The position numbers were made by a program, and so were the translations under genes. The notes beneath the pieces were generated by a model. The model was given only the letters and a program-made list of their open reading frames with translations, did no database searches and was not told the DNA's origin. Below, piece after piece: positions 51,551 to 63,743 of a stretch of 64,000 nt of DNA. Numbering within the stretch: position 1 is the first letter of the stretch; every line of letters starts with the position of its first letter. Source of the stretch: Agrocybe praecox (taxonomy: Eukaryota; Basidiomycota; Agaricomycetes; Agaricales; Agrocybaceae). The DNA lies in NCBI GenBank assembly GCA_964017145.1, contig OZ024849.1:310001-374000 (forward strand), in the 5' to 3' direction.

Positions 51551-54383
51551 ATGGTCAGCAACAACATAGGCAGCCAAATTGCCCAGCACGCGTGCAAGTG
51601 TCTCAATATACGCATAACCCCTTCGACACCTACATCACCCCTACCAGAATATCCACACGATCAGGTATACACGCCAGTCTTCGCCAAGGAGGATGGAATT
51701 ACTGTGGTGCGTTTGTCACTGCGCACACAATGGCTGGATCTCTGATGTACCATTTAAAAAATTTAGGCCCATCCTCAGGCGACTGTTAGACTGACCTCGA
51801 AACCTGAACGCATTACAGGTAGTACAAAGTATTCGCGCTTCACATCAGTGACCTGTTTATTCTGCGACTTGGCTATTTATCGCGTGCATCAGACCATTTC
51901 GTTAGACGTAGAAGGAAATGAAACTGTTCTACTGCCTACAGAAGAATGGGTAGAACAGGAGATCTTGAAGAGCGCAACAGGATGGATAGATGTCCACACA
52001 GATAGCATTGTAAGCAGCGTCTCTTACATCGTTTCATTGATTCCAAGGGCATTACGTGTTGAATTTATTCCCCATTGACGAATCTATTCATCCTGTTGTC
52101 TCTTTTATCATGAAATTATAAGCTGACTTCGTTAATCATGCATGCTAGGTTGGAAATAATATATCGACGGCCGAGTCATCATCTTCATTTGTTACGCCCT
52201 TTTCACTTTTTTTACCACCCTCGCTATCTCCCCTTTCGCCGCCATTCGACAATGAAGGCCCGTCCTCATCGACCACTCCTTCTCCGGAAGTTTCTCCGGA
52301 GGTTCCCCCCGAATACATGACAAGCTTAAAGCAATTATTCTTACCGCCTCCGTTCACATCGTCACATCCAATATTCATGCACTTAGCGTCAATTGCTGAT
52401 GAGACATCGAAGCAAATACGTGCAGCTGCAGAAGAACGAATAGCGGATTTTATAAAGGCAGAGACTGTCAGCGTTGAGAAGGAAGAAAATATCCTCAAGG
52501 GCCAAGTGGAGGCTTTCTGGAAAAACTACAAAGGGCACTTGGAAGCCATCCAGAAGGAGAGAGAGAGACGTCGTGATTCAACACGCTCTTCCGATAGGTT
52601 TAAATTAAAGGATAATGGTGCCTTTTCTCACAGTGGTGTCACCAGCCCTTTGTCGATGGCCTCTTCAGTGAAAATCAGGAACTTTATACCCCAACCGGTG
52701 GCTCCTGCTCCTCTGTCTGCATCAATATCTCTCCCCCGAGTATCAGCGCTTTCCGCATCGTTGGTTACGTCACATTTTCATCATCCCAGGGTAGATGTAT
52801 CCCAACGGGCGGCTTCTCCAGGTCAAAATAGTTCTAACAGATCACGGTCAACTTCCCAAACAGAATCTTCGACTCTCGTTCATTCGATGCCGCTTACTAA
52901 AGGAATCAACATATTGGAGTTCAAGCCCAACCTCGATGAGGGGATCAACACTCAAGCTACTTATAGGTTTTTTGTCATAGAGGAAGAAATGAAAGCGTTG
53001 CAGAAACGACGCAAAGAAGCGTCCAGAATTAACAACAAAGAGAAAGAGTCCGGGTCTTCCCAAGTTTCAACCGATCCCATTACAGATATCCAGGTAGCGG
53101 ATCAGCAACCCGCCGCGATTGAACCACCGGGAGATAGTCACGATCAGCCTGCTTCTCGGGATGCTACGCCGACGAGGGGCCGTGACAAGGGGAAAAGAAA
53201 GGTTGCTTTCAACGTTAAGCCAGCTGCACTAACGTTCAAGAACGGAAGTGAAACCCAGCAGCAAAAAACACATAGAGCTTATGAACGTTCAAGAGGTAAA
53301 TATGTCATATTTCTGTACTATATGATGTCTAACAGAATTCGTATGAAGATATGATCTTTGGATTGGAAGATTTCGATAGTATAGACATACCTGATATAGA
53401 TGGCGATCTAAAGCAAACGGTGCTACCCCTTCTGGAACAACCTGCTTCCCGCTCAATTCGCGCTCATATGTCACGTCCGAAACACAAAGTAGCTATGGAT
53501 GCATTCGCATATCTTAGACCTGCCTCGTTGCCTAATCCATCTCACATTCGACCGATGAGGAGTCATCCTGGTTTTGATTCATCGTCACAAAGCATGCTCC
53601 CGCCTAGAGTATATTCCAGTACTACCGTCGAGGGATCACGAAAGCCTGTTTCTTCGATGATTCCAACAACTCACAACGAAAATGATGCCGAAATACTAAA
53701 GTTGGAGGCTGCAAACACTCCCAGCCATCGTGGTGTTTGGAATCCAGGTAGCAGGGCTTGGCGATCATTCACGCGTCGACAAGACTCCGAAGATCAATCA
53801 GATCTCGATATCATCGACGAAGAAGAAAACATTGATGCAAATGAGTCCAGGACTAAACCAATTAACATTAAAAGGACAGGAGATGCAGATTCGAGCCAAG
53901 AAGAAGAGAGCGATGATGATGAAGGTCGGTGATGTCTCGTGCGCATTTTGTTGATTCCTAACTGGGTGTTTATCTTGCATAGAGTCGTTAACACCCTACC
54001 AATTCATACGAGGATCACTGCCGTTTAATACCAACCGACCGAAACCTAGAGAACAGCTTAGTCTCTCTTCTTATCTTGCCCCATCCGCAACCCCTTCAGA
54101 CTCGTCATCAAGAACCAAACAATCTAGCTCTATAGGAAGGGTTAACTCAGTCGCCCTCCATAACGCCGCCTATGCTGAAAGAGACCGTAATCGTGGAATG
54201 GATCCTGGTGAACTTGATTTTGCCATTGCAGAGGAAGAGGATGGAGAGGACAGCGAAGATGATTACGAGCAGGCGAATGTCGAATTGACTAGTCCAGGGG
54301 AGAAAGCTCGTAAACATGCTAGAAGGATTTTGCAGGCCCGTAGCAAATTACCAGAGGAAGGAATGTGGAGGAGTTTGGCCTAA
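51551..54383 (+). CDS. conserved-looking protein of unknown function with CxC...CxxC start
   Basis: Five exons join in frame to 824 residues: 51551-51710, 51819-52009, 52149-53295, 53349-53924, 53983-54383. The first donor (GTTTGT) is weak and the least certain junction. Near the start CKC (15-17) and CLFC (66-69) have the spacing of a zinc ribbon or Mss4/CENP-V-like fold, which is only a suggestion. Then come a Ser/Pro-rich stretch, a helix likely to be coiled (about residues 170-215, rich in Lys/Glu/Arg), a long Ser/Pro/Thr-rich disordered region with basic patches (RDKGKRKVAFNVKP), acidic clusters (SQEEESDDDEG, AEEEDGEDSEDDYEQ) and an ordered-looking C-terminus (KARKHARRILQARSKLPEEG). Nuclear function is plausible from composition. 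No family name can be given. Confidence 0.7.
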
Positions 54384-56027
54384 TCTTAATATTCAACAAT
54401 CAATACCAACCACAAACATATACATCTGTCCCAACCCATAATGATATGGTGATTATGAGATAGCTAACCAAGTGGCTTCAACGCTCTATACTTACAGTTA
54501 TCTTCTGCTAAATTCTCTTTCATCTTTTAAAACCGTATTTAATCTTTTTTCATTCGCAGCTCTTTTCTAGTATACATGGATCCATCAATTCATCCATGTG
54601 CTGTTGTACGTTCACTACTACGTTTCATGTCCTAATTTGCCTGCTCCTTATACCGGATAGCCATGCTGTTTTGGCCATCGAAACCATCTGGTTACTTACC
54701 TTTACCTTACTTGTACATTTAATCTGTAACTACTCTCCTTGACAATAATATACCCTCGCTGTCCCGAACCAAGAAAAATGATTGATTTTATTCAACCAAA
54801 TTACGCGCTCGAGCTCCAAGCTCCAAGTCACACTACCTTTTTTAATTAAAAATAGATATTGTACGGCAGCCGTCTGGGTGACCGCGCGGCGTGACGTGAC
54901 ACTGGTGACCTTGCAGTTTGGCGCGCGGGTTGAGAGCGTCTGATGATGAGCCTATGCGTCAAGTATTACCTCAGAAAGGGAGCAGAAATACTGTCAACGC
55001 TCGAACTCAATAAACACGCCACGTCACGTTGGAGAAGTCCTGGATGCACCTAGAGGCGTAGCTGGGCTCGGAAGCGCGTCGGGCAGCCTCGCACGATGGC
55101 GGTAATGGTCAAAGGATGATTGGATTGGGCTATGTACGCGTTGTGGTCACATATCTGTACATGATCTAATATAATCTACTGGTGCTGGTTGCACTGCCAC
55201 AATTTTTGCTGTTGCTTCGCTCCGGCGCCAAAATGTCGCGTCACAAGCAGGACTTATTGCTCGGGATCGACCATGTCTGTCACACACATAAATATTTCGA
55301 ATTTGGGGTGTTAAAGGAGTAAAGTAATTATATACATGTACATCAAATACATGATACTTTGATCCAACTTCAAGACTTGGCCACAAAAGGGACCCCCGTA
55401 TAATATCCGTCCAAAATAGAAATTCCGTTTCCAAATTTGGGGCTTTCGGTAGTAGAAAGACATTTTTCAGGTGTGCTTGAATACAGGACCTCGACTATCT
55501 ACATGTTAAGCCATACATACGCATCGCAATCTGAGGATATGGTCGCTGATGCCTCATGTTGCTCCGTGTCATGGTCTGGTACCCTGTTACTCGTCGAGAA
55601 CCCTTCACAGTAAATGAACATCCGTGATGCCATCAAAAAGTCCTCGTGAATGAACAGTTGAATGTCCGCCGTGATAGTACGAAGCTTGCTTTGACGCGAT
55701 GTGCATTGCGCAGATCCAGATGTCGTGTCACGTGATGACCGCGCGTGGATTTAGAGCCCCTGGTGTACCGCCACGGATTGCCAATGGCCATGAGTGGCAC
55801 ACAGTCAATGCGTTTGAGGGGATTTGCTAAGATAAATGCAAGACGCATTATATAGTGCGTGTAGAGCAATGCACTACTATGGTAGCCCATGGCAAATTTC
55901 CTTGCAGCTACAAATAGCGCGACGATTCCGTCCGATCTTCTCCAGATACACCTCCTTTACGCCCAGTCGTAGATATTTTCCCATACCGACAATTTTATAC
56001 TCCAATAAATCACCCTCTCAGACTATT
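54384..56027. other. intergenic, no gene recognised
   Basis: CT-rich DNA after the preceding gene, then no motif-bearing frame. The last ~150 bases probably hold the promoter of the next gene. Confidence 0.35.
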
Positions 56028-56713
56028 ATGAGTTTCTCTTCGCTCCTTCCGAGTTACTCGTCACTCAAAAGAAACCACACAACACTCCGCGAGGAAGAGG
56101 AAGCAAGTGATGCAAATGGCATGTATGTTCCCGGATCGCATGCGCCTCAGCAAAAGCGGGCTCGTATAGCATATAACCCGAGTGAAGGTAGCACGATCAC
56201 CTCTCTGGATCATTTATATCAATCCTCCATGTTTGAAAATTTGGAAAGGCCTAAGCACAGCATCTTTACTCTGCAAGAAAGAGATGCCGCGATAATGCGT
56301 AAAAATTCTCTATCGGGTGCTCTAATTCCGGTAGTATCGAAAACGGGTCAGAGGCCTGTGTGTTCTGTACCAGATGACTTCGTCAGTCTGACTGATACGC
56401 ATGATCTGTATATACATAGCATATTGACGCAATCCTTTGATAGACACACTTCCGCGAGCATCCTCTACAATATTTACATCGTAGTGGAACACTGTGGGAC
56501 CTAAACGGCTTCATAGGAGACTTTCAACCATGCCCTATAGACTCTATATTGTCTGACGCCGAGGGTCAAGATGGGGCTCCAGAGGAGAATTTATTTTGGG
56601 ATTCATGGGGCTGGCATGAGGAACCCTGGGAGAGCCCCATTTTTAATGAAGACGATGTTCTCTCTCAGTACTTCCAGGGTATCCTCAATGAAATGGACAT
56701 ATACCATTGGTAA
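56028..56713 (+). CDS. uncharacterised 207-residue protein with acidic, Trp-rich end
   Basis: Two exons, 56028-56381 and 56444-56713, separated by a 62-base intron (GTCAGT...TGATAG), join in phase 0. The ATG at 56028 is chosen because the frame upstream lacks protein-like character. Features: a Ser-rich N-terminus, a basic patch QQKRARIAYN (a possible nuclear signal), a middle segment (FTLQERDAAIMRKNSL) and an acidic C-terminus with several tryptophans (FWDSWGWHEEPWESP, ending MDIYHW). Such acidic/aromatic ends can be activation or docking segments. No family is recognised. It is transcribed toward the HMG gene (tail to tail). Confidence 0.6.
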
Positions 56714-57510
56714 TATATGTTAGCCATGTCGGGCTAGTATCCCTTTTAAGCTTCTGTGAATCTCATATTTATTGGTGGACAATCACGCTGCTTGTAACTT
56801 CTATTAATTTCGATCTCTCTCAGTGTACCTTATCTGGATTCTGTATTGACGTTTAGTATTATATCTAATCCATTGTATATTCTCTTGTATCATACCAATT
56901 TTTTATCATCTATACATTTAATCTATCAGTCCCTTTTGAAGAGATGTTGATGCCGTGGTTGGACTCGGTCGATACGATATGCTGTGACTAAGACCTTTGA
57001 ACCGATTGGTGAGTGGGATAGATAACTCGAAATGACCACAATAAATATCGATGAGGGCTTTAGTCTAAGGAAACCAGGCGTTCGGCTGGAAAAAAAAAAG
57101 CAGATCATACTACCATTCAATTTCGTGCGATTCCTGTGTAAAGGAAGGTAACCGCGGTATAAAAGAAAGCGTTCCTTCAACGTGGCCGATTAATCTCATG
57201 TAGCGTAAGTTTCATCAGTGAAAATATTCGTGCATAAACAATACCAGTCGCGTTCGGCTTCCTGTATATCTCATGAAATATGGTTCTTCTCTCGGATCTG
57301 AATGCACGGTTTTGGAATTAACTACATACATACCAAATACATACAGCTATTGGATACATTTAAAACAAGGGACGAAATGATGGTGATAAGAATCACAATA
57401 GAAAAGAAGTAAAGGGAGGCAGTAGTACAGTAACGTACGAGGCTGAGGCTGAGAGAACTGTAATATCGCGCTTTGACAAAGATAAGGATGTACTTTTATC
57501 TTTAGGAATG
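56714..57510. other. intergenic between convergent genes
   Basis: AT-rich 3' flank. A TATAAAAG word at about 57156 has no gene after it that I can support. Confidence 0.35.
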
Positions 57511-58461
57511 TTAGTCATCGAAGGAAATATCGCCCTCATCATCGTTTTCTGTCTCTCGGTCTCGTTCATTTTGGCGTGTTGAGTTAGTAATGATATTTGC
57601 TGCTCTAGACGTATACGTGTTGGACGCTGAAGCAGCGTCGTAGTAGAAGAACTGGCGAGGTGAAAAATATGAGGAGCCTGGTTGTCCCGTTTCCATTCTG
57701 TGTGGAATGGAGGTCGTGCGATGGATGCTGTCGCGATTAGCGGCACTGCTGGTTGCGTTATTTTTTTGGCCTGTCACCTCGATAGTAATATCTTCGCCAG
57801 TCATGAATGATACATTTAGCATATCCTGTTAAACCAACGTTCAATTAGCCCAAGATGGAAATATTATTGAAAGGGAGGATGGACTTACCAACTCTTCCGG
57901 CCCCATATCCAGTACCGCAATAAATCCATCGTTGTCGTCGTCCTCATTGTAGTTCATACCTTCTAGTGGCTTGCATTTCTCCTCATAGGTTCTTTGTGCC
58001 AAATATGATAACATCGTCTCGAAGGAAGGTAGTCGCGTCTGGGTTACCACTTGCCCCCGACTTTTTCCCCCATTCAAGGTCCCAACGTCGGTTGCATAGT
58101 TCATGACACGGTCCCTGTCTTGTTCTGTTTTTACAAGTTTTTGATTTACGCTTTTTTGAGTCCTACGCCTGATAGGTTGAAATACATAATTCGGGTATTT
58201 GAGTTGGTGTTCATGCTTCTCTATTTCAGCCATCCGGTGATACTTGTTCTTGACTTCCTCTGGTTCGCTTTTCCACAACTCTCCAATTACTTTACACGCT
58301 TGTGGCATGCTGCGTCCTTTTCTTCCTGCAAATCCATCGGGCAGTGTCTTGATTTTTTCTGACAAATAGATAATCCATGCATTTCGTGGCCTTGGAATAT
58401 GGTCATGAGATTTCTGTGGGCGTTTGGGATTGTTGAGCGTCGGTTTATCCTTTTTGGCCAT
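57511..58461 (-). CDS. HMG-box protein (MATA-type) 2
   Basis: Two exons on the minus strand, 58461-57889 and 57825-57511, joined across GTAAGT...TAACAG in phase 0, give 295 residues. The ATG at 58461 (MAKKDKPTLN) is preferred over an upstream in-frame one because the extra residues do not resemble the family. The HMG box lies at about residues 22-92: RPRNAWIIYLSEKIKTL, then KVIGELWKSEPEEVKNKYHR, then KHEHQLKYPNYVFQP. A basic patch IRRRTQKS follows. The rest is low-complexity, ending in an acidic tail (ENDDEGDISFDD). It is likely a sequence-specific DNA-binding protein related in fold to the one at 32.4-33.0 kb, but the two boxes differ clearly, so they are not recent duplicates. A relic of this gene lies near 46.4 kb. 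Confidence 0.82.
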
Positions 58462-58721
58462 AGTGCATTCGAAAGATCTTTTTAAGAAGGCGGTGGTTAA
58501 AAGGAAAAAGAATGTGTGGCACAAGCCACGTTCATGTAATTTTCTGATACAATGATGAAAAGGCACATTCAGATTAGGACTGTGACCTCGGGTATGTTAA
58601 AAAGTTTAAAAAAACGTGACTCGGATTTGCTCATCTGGCCGAGATGCCAGTGATGATGTGACTTCCATCACACTTGAAAGAGATATTGACAATGTCATTT
58701 CAATACACAATCAGTGGCGGG

Positions 58722-58729
58722 TATAAATA
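58722..58729 (+). promoter_or_regulatory. TATA box before the broken small gene at 58.8 kb
   Basis: TATAAATA within GGCGGGTATAAATAAGAGG, about 90 bases ahead of the ATG at 58815. The surrounding CACA..CAGTG.ATGGCGGG pattern resembles the promoter at 62.58 kb. Confidence 0.6.
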
Positions 58730-58814
58730 AGAGGCGCATATCGTTGGATTTTTATTCCGCTTATCAGCCCACCGTCCTCCTATATTCATTATTCCTCATC
58801 CTGGATTCATAATC

Positions 58815-58980
58815 ATGAAGTCTATTCAGGGAACCGATCGGCGGTGCTACCATCAAGGCTGTGAAAGCTGAGAAAATGTATGTTTTGTTCGTCCCTTTAG
58901 CTTTAGCCTCCACTTTACTGACCATGGATTTAAACAACAATCACGCAGAACAAAACCTACGGATTCGATGAGATAAGATT
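58815..58980 (+). pseudogene. broken paralogue of the short gene at 62.7 kb
   Basis: The first exon ATGAAGTCTATTCAGG parallels ATGAGCTCTATTCAAAG at 62703. An AAAATGTATGTTTT donor area and an ACGCAGAAC acceptor area occupy the same relative positions as there. The exon-1 frame runs into TGA after 18 codons and no basic second exon follows. The promoter is preserved. Confidence 0.5.
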
Positions 58981-61588
58981 ATTGGACTAGACTATGATTT
59001 GATGATGTAATTTTCTTCCCCTTTTGGTTTAGCGCTTTGGCCCCCCAGTAGACGTGATTCATCACAACGACCACGACCATTCCCGCTTCCTATTTCTCTG
59101 CAGTAGATACACGCCTAGATGGCCTGCGTCTATGAAACGTCGATACTGCTTGAAGACCCTTGGCAACCCGGCTCACATTGCACACCGGAAATGGTCGCGG
59201 ATGGTTTAGTTTGGGACTGAGCAAAGATGGAAGCGAGAGGTAAATTCATAGTACGCGGCGCTTTCATTGTCGCTGTTCTGATAGAGCCAACCCAGGTGTT
59301 CTACCCTCACAGCTTTTTGTGTATCATGGAGCAACCTGTCATCTTCCTCATCTCTTCGGGCATGGTTGGCGTCACCTAGACAGTACCCTGTAATCTATTT
59401 CACCCACTTCACCGTCTCCACCGTCATCCTCGCTGACATTAACATACCCACGTTCGTGTTTCCTCCTTACGTCTTCCCCTATTCTTTCAATACGTTGCCA
59501 GTTATGCTATACTTACAGATCTCTTCCCCAGCCCGCAACCCCAGGATCAACCAGACCCTGACATCGACCCCAAGCAAAATCATTCATCTCGGAGACTCGC
59601 TACCGGATTGGTTCATGGACGATGGCAGGCCTTCCTTTCCCCTCCTCCATGCAGGTCCTCCTTTCATTGCTCCTTCCAGCCATCCCTTCTCGTCGCCCCT
59701 CCCTTTTCTCCCTCGTGGCCCGCCCCTTAATGATGGTCTCCACGACCTACCTGCTTTGACATTCTCATTTCCTATCCAAATGTTTTTTTTTTCAGGTGGA
59801 TCAACATGGGATCAAATCCAACTGCCTGAGCGATATTCCTCAGGTAGATTATTGATCAGCGCTCATTTATCAGCCATGGAAGAGTGCGTCTCCATCTGCA
59901 ATAATATCAACCTCTGCCAACACTTCAGTCCTTGACCCTCCCTTCCACGTCCCCCTTCACTGCGTATCGACCTTCGTTGCACTCCACCATCGTTTTCTTC
60001 TCAACGCGTGCGCGTAAGATCTTACCGAACTGCATGCTCCAGAACGAGTTCATTCTCGTCTCTGTTCATCTCTCGTTCTTTTCTCCTTTCTCGTTCTTTA
60101 TCAGCAGACTCCACCTTCACAACCCGAATTCATCTTAACATATTGCATCTACCATTTTGTTACGCCATTCGGTGTCTATCCAATGTATGTATTTATCACC
60201 GCCTCGATTTTGCTTCGGTTTCTTATGGACTTTCAAGTTATTTAGTCCTTTTCAGTTTCTGCTTAACATCAATCGGTGTGAGCGAATATAGCTGGGATCT
60301 TCTCTTATTCTTTCTCCCCTTCTGCCTTTCTCCCCGCAGTCGCCGCAGTTCAATTTGACCCGAAGCTACAAGTTCGATCCCTGTCCACTGGTAGTTCTGC
60401 TGTTGGTATGTCCCTCCTTGTCTGCTTCTTCGATTCTTTCCTTCGTTCAAGTTCCATATTCCTCATAGCAACAGCGAGCTGTAATTCGTCGGTATGTGCT
60501 TCCCCCTTTACTTCCTTCGTTCGCATTTTATGTTCCTCATGATAGGCAGACGTATTTTAAAATCTGAATTGGATACCTCGACATCCTCTAAGCTGTTTGC
60601 CGCTTCGATTGCTGTCAATCGCTGCGTCCTTCACTTAGGCGTGCACCCAGCTTGATTGCGCACATGCCGTCGAAATTCATCCTCGCATTCCCATCGGCCC
60701 ATGTTTTGCTTTCTCGCATAACTATTGGATCCATTCCCTGTTGTCGAGTCATTTGTGCCCGCCGGCAGAAGGGCAAAGCTCAATTCTTTCGGTCCATCGT
60801 GGGTCAATTTACGTTTCGGCATAGAATAGAATACATATTTCCCATTTAATCTACTGTAAACCCCCTTTCTGAATAGGTTCTCTTTTGTTCGTTAGTCCAT
60901 ACAGTCGACTACTAGTCACATATATTGTAACAGTTCCCTCACAATTACTCTGGGACATCCTCATTCTTATCGAGATATAAGCCACTCTGATATACGAAAT
61001 TTCATCCAATCTGATCCAGTTGCCCACGCGTTGAAGCACACGGATGTACTTCTTGTGAGGTCAACTGTATTGTTATATCGTCACCGTTTTATCTGATTCC
61101 TTGGATATCTATGATGATAACTTTACATATGATAAAGATTCTGTACCCTTTGTTGACCGCCACTCAGCAAGTATATATTGAGCAATACTATAAAGCACTA
61201 AGGGCGAATCCCGTTTTTCAATTCTTCGTCTCATTCGAATGTTCAAGCCACATATATCGTTTTCAATTCCTTTGTCCGCCACTCCAGTCGGCCCCATATT
61301 TCACATCACGATAATTACGCCACTTGGATGGATCTCTCGATCCCATTGACGCTCAATGTGCGCACTGCCCAACCCGGTGGACTGCATAGCTGTCTCAGTG
61401 CAACGCATTGTCGACGAACCTATTTAGGTCCATTATCAGGTGTTACTCTTCCATTGACGCAGAACAATCAATTCTCTCGTTGCATGCCCACATATCAAAT
61501 AGTGATACCCTCATTGTGGCACAGACTTCATGGCCTACGGAGTATCATTGGTTGTCCCAGTTTGTCCCAGACCCTGTCACTGAGGGGG
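58981..61588. other. 2.6 kb CT-rich region without a supported gene
   Basis: Long plus-strand frames (59366-59935, 60008-60358, 61328-61738) lack a convincing ATG or any domain and are rich in Ser, Pro and Phe, as expected from CT-rich DNA. Repeated TTCCTTCGTTC words occur near 60430 and 60510. Confidence 0.4.
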
Positions 61589-61594
61589 TATAAA
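61589..61594 (+). promoter_or_regulatory. TATA box of the C2H2 zinc-finger gene
   Basis: TATAAA in GAGGGGGTATAAAGACG, 115 bases before the ATG at 61704. Confidence 0.6.
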
Positions 61595-61703
61595 GACGAA
61601 GTCGGGGACATAATTTCTACTTGTTTATTGAAGTCTCATCGGGCTCATCCATCGTCTTTTATTTATCAAGGTTTTGATCACTCCAGCACTCCAACGGTCC
61701 AAG

Positions 61704-62288
61704 ATGAGCGCAGACATGGTAATAGTAGTTCTCACTGAACACACCTCAAATTGTCCCGCTCGTTTGACACGCAAGGCCTGGGTCAATAGACCAAAGGGAC
61801 CGGGCTTCTCATCACCAGTACCACAGTGCTTGGATACACAATCTTTCTCCCCTTTTATAGAACGGACCAACACTTCCAAGTCTAAGCCAAAGCTCAAAGT
61901 ATCCCAGCGGGCAACCCAAAAGCTCAAGAAAGAAGTCACCAAGCCTCGAAGACAGCCTGCTAAGAGCGCAACATTAACCTCATTCGTCCATGGAACAGGG
62001 AAGTCCGGGGGTCCAATCCATTGTCTTCTAGGATCATGCTCCGTAGAATTTGCGACGTCGGACAGTCTCAAGACACATTTCGTCGACTTTCACGGGATCC
62101 AAAGTGGAAATACTCCAATAGATACTATATTCACGTGCCAATGGGAAGGATGTGGAAGTACGCTGAAGAGCTCTGTCCTACGGCACTTGATGGCGCACAC
62201 CATCGAGTACAGGTGTCCGAGAAAGGGATGCGAATCGGTGTTCAGCCGGCTCACCCTATTGACAGCTCATATGAAGCAAGAGCATTAA
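61704..62288 (+). CDS. C2H2 zinc-finger protein
   Basis: From ATG 61704 the frame gives 194 residues. Three C2H2 fingers fill the C-terminal half: CLLGSCSVEFATSDSLKTH (ending FVDFH), CQWEGCGSTLKSSVLRHLMAH without its final residue in the usual count, and CPRKGCESVFSRLTLLTAH (ending MKQEH). The cysteine spacing is four residues, common in fungal and GLI-like fingers. A Lys-rich stretch precedes them (RATQKLKKEVTKPRRQPAK). A 57-base segment after the fifth codon (61719-61775, GTAATA...CGCAAG) could be an intron that keeps the frame, so two forms are possible. It is likely a nuclear DNA-binding regulator with unknown targets. The TATA box at 61589 fits a short leader. Confidence 0.75.
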   Translation: MSADMVIVVLTEHTSNCPARLTRKAWVNRPKGPGFSSPVPQCLDTQSFSPFIERTNTSKSKPKLKVSQRATQKLKKEVTKPRRQPAKSATLTSFVHGTGKSGGPIHCLLGSCSVEFATSDSLKTHFVDFHGIQSGNTPIDTIFTCQWEGCGSTLKSSVLRHLMAHTIEYRCPRKGCESVFSRLTLLTAHMKQEH

Positions 62289-62586
62289 GTATAATCTGTA
62301 GCGTATTACCTGGGTGATGGTAAAGCGAGCACATCTTTGGACCATCTATATACACTGTTGATGTTTGACGATCGGACTTGGAGAGACCTATTTTTATTAC
62401 ACTGTTATTTATATACCAGCCGTACGTGAAGTTCCAAAGTCGAACTCTCCATGTTGACCCCGAAAGGAAATTTTACGCATTGAGGGCTCGAATGCGAGCC
62501 ATTTGCACTTGCGGCAATGTGCGATTTCATTCTGTGCGTTGTGAGATAATGAGTTTGCCAGTCGCAATGCACAGTGAATGGCGGGC

Positions 62587-62593
62587 TTAAATA
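62587..62593 (+). promoter_or_regulatory. TATA-like box of the short basic gene
   Basis: TTAAATA in GGCGGGCTTAAATAGGAGG, 110 bases before the ATG at 62703. The context matches that of 58722. Confidence 0.5.
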
Positions 62594-62702
62594 GGAGGTG
62601 GGTATCACCGAGCTTACATTCAATTCATCGGCCCCTTAAGCTTGGTGTTTCTCAAATCCAGAATTTCGAAGACCTCTATCCTAGCATACCAATTACTTCA
62701 TC

Positions 62703-63134
62703 ATGAGCTCTATTCAAAGACAAGCCAGTGTTACAGTCCAGCCCGTAGACTCGTAAAATGTATGTTTTATTCATCTCCTGGTTCTATCTTCTACTTCAAT
62801 GACCACATCACACAGAACGAAGACAAAGGGAGTTCCAGCACTCAAAAAGGTTAAGAGAAAATCGAAAAGCAAAAAGTCCATTACGAACGCAACACCTTCA
62901 CCAGGGATGCCAGCACGAGCATTAATGAACCAGTCTATCCCAGCCGCAACGGAAGTTCCACCCCCTGTCTTTGCATTCCAAAATGAGCACGCAATATACA
63001 AATATCTGAACCTCCCCTCCACGAAGCCCCAATTTTCGGCACCTGTAATCTATAATCCTCGTCCCCTGATCAAGAATCCCAGCGTTAATCAGGTCCTTGC
63101 TGGAAAGTTCAATGGTCAAATGAATCTTTGCTAA
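62703..63134 (+). CDS. short basic protein of unknown function (122 residues)
   Basis: Two exons, 62703-62752 and 62816-63134, joined across a 63-base intron (GTAAAATG...CACACAG); without splicing the first exon stops at TAA after 17 codons. The N-terminus (MSSIQRQASVTVQPVDS) is followed by a strongly basic stretch (KGVPALKKVKRKSKSKKS), a Pro-rich middle and an aromatic segment (VFAFQNEHAIYKYLNLPS). The basic stretch may be a nuclear signal or a nucleic-acid contact. A broken relative with the same promoter and first-exon start lies at 58.8 kb. The gene at 63744 has a similar layout. No family is recognised. Confidence 0.6.
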
Positions 63135-63276
63135 GGGAGGTTGATACGCGGGGAAACTTGAATTTGAGCCAATAATATATGCTATGCTTTAGGACTGAGA
63201 AAATAAACTGAGTTTCCTATTGAACATAAGCATTAACGAGGAGAAGAGAGGGAGAACGAGATTTCCTCCCATCTAC

Positions 63277-63332
63277 TGTGGCAGTGCAGTCCAACTGGGG
63301 AATCGACGCGTCGCATAGATTAGATTAGATCC
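63277..63332 (+). repeat. dispersed repeat, third ATTAGATTAGAT copy
   Basis: TGTGGCAGTGCAGTCC, GACGCGTCGCATAGATTAG and a second ATTAGATC, resembling 33950-34045. Confidence 0.55.
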
Positions 63333-63662
63333 CTTACCTGTGTACAAATTTTGAAAGCGTCCATAGGCAAATGCATCATTGATTTCACCTCTCGTCATTC
63401 TTTTTCACGATTCTCATTGACTACACTCGTGATCTATTTTGTTGGAAATGTGCATGTTCTCTTTTAACCCCCTTATTCGCCCAAAAAAGAAACCTACGTG
63501 CGTTGGCGCGTTGTCGAAGGCGCATTGACGCGAGTGGCATGTCATCGGTGTCGGTTGTATATCATTTGTCGTGGTTACTATACTGAGCATCCCCATAGCT
63601 GGTAGTTATATAGTGCATTATGCACTCCTCGAGGAAGAATCAATGCGTAGTCTAACGAATGG

Positions 63663-63668
63663 TATAAA
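63663..63668 (+). promoter_or_regulatory. TATA box of the gene cut by the right edge
   Basis: TATAAA in GGTATAAAGTGCGG, 81 bases before the ATG at 63744. Confidence 0.55.
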
Positions 63669-63743
63669 GTGCGGCCCGAGCATCGACTCGAGTCTCTCCG
63701 ACGCTATATTCCATCACATCCTGTACATCTGGAAGAAGGAATC

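Noticed and set aside
57150..57165. TATAAAAG as a plus-strand promoter
   Set aside because: No supported gene follows on the plus strand, and it lies between two gene 3' ends.
32368..58461. A classical mating-type locus
   Set aside because: No homeodomain pair, pheromone precursor or STE3-like receptor was seen; HMG boxes alone do not define a mating locus in Agaricomycetes.
59366..59935. 189-codon plus-strand frame
   Set aside because: The apparent start is TTG; the composition follows CT-rich DNA and there is no domain.
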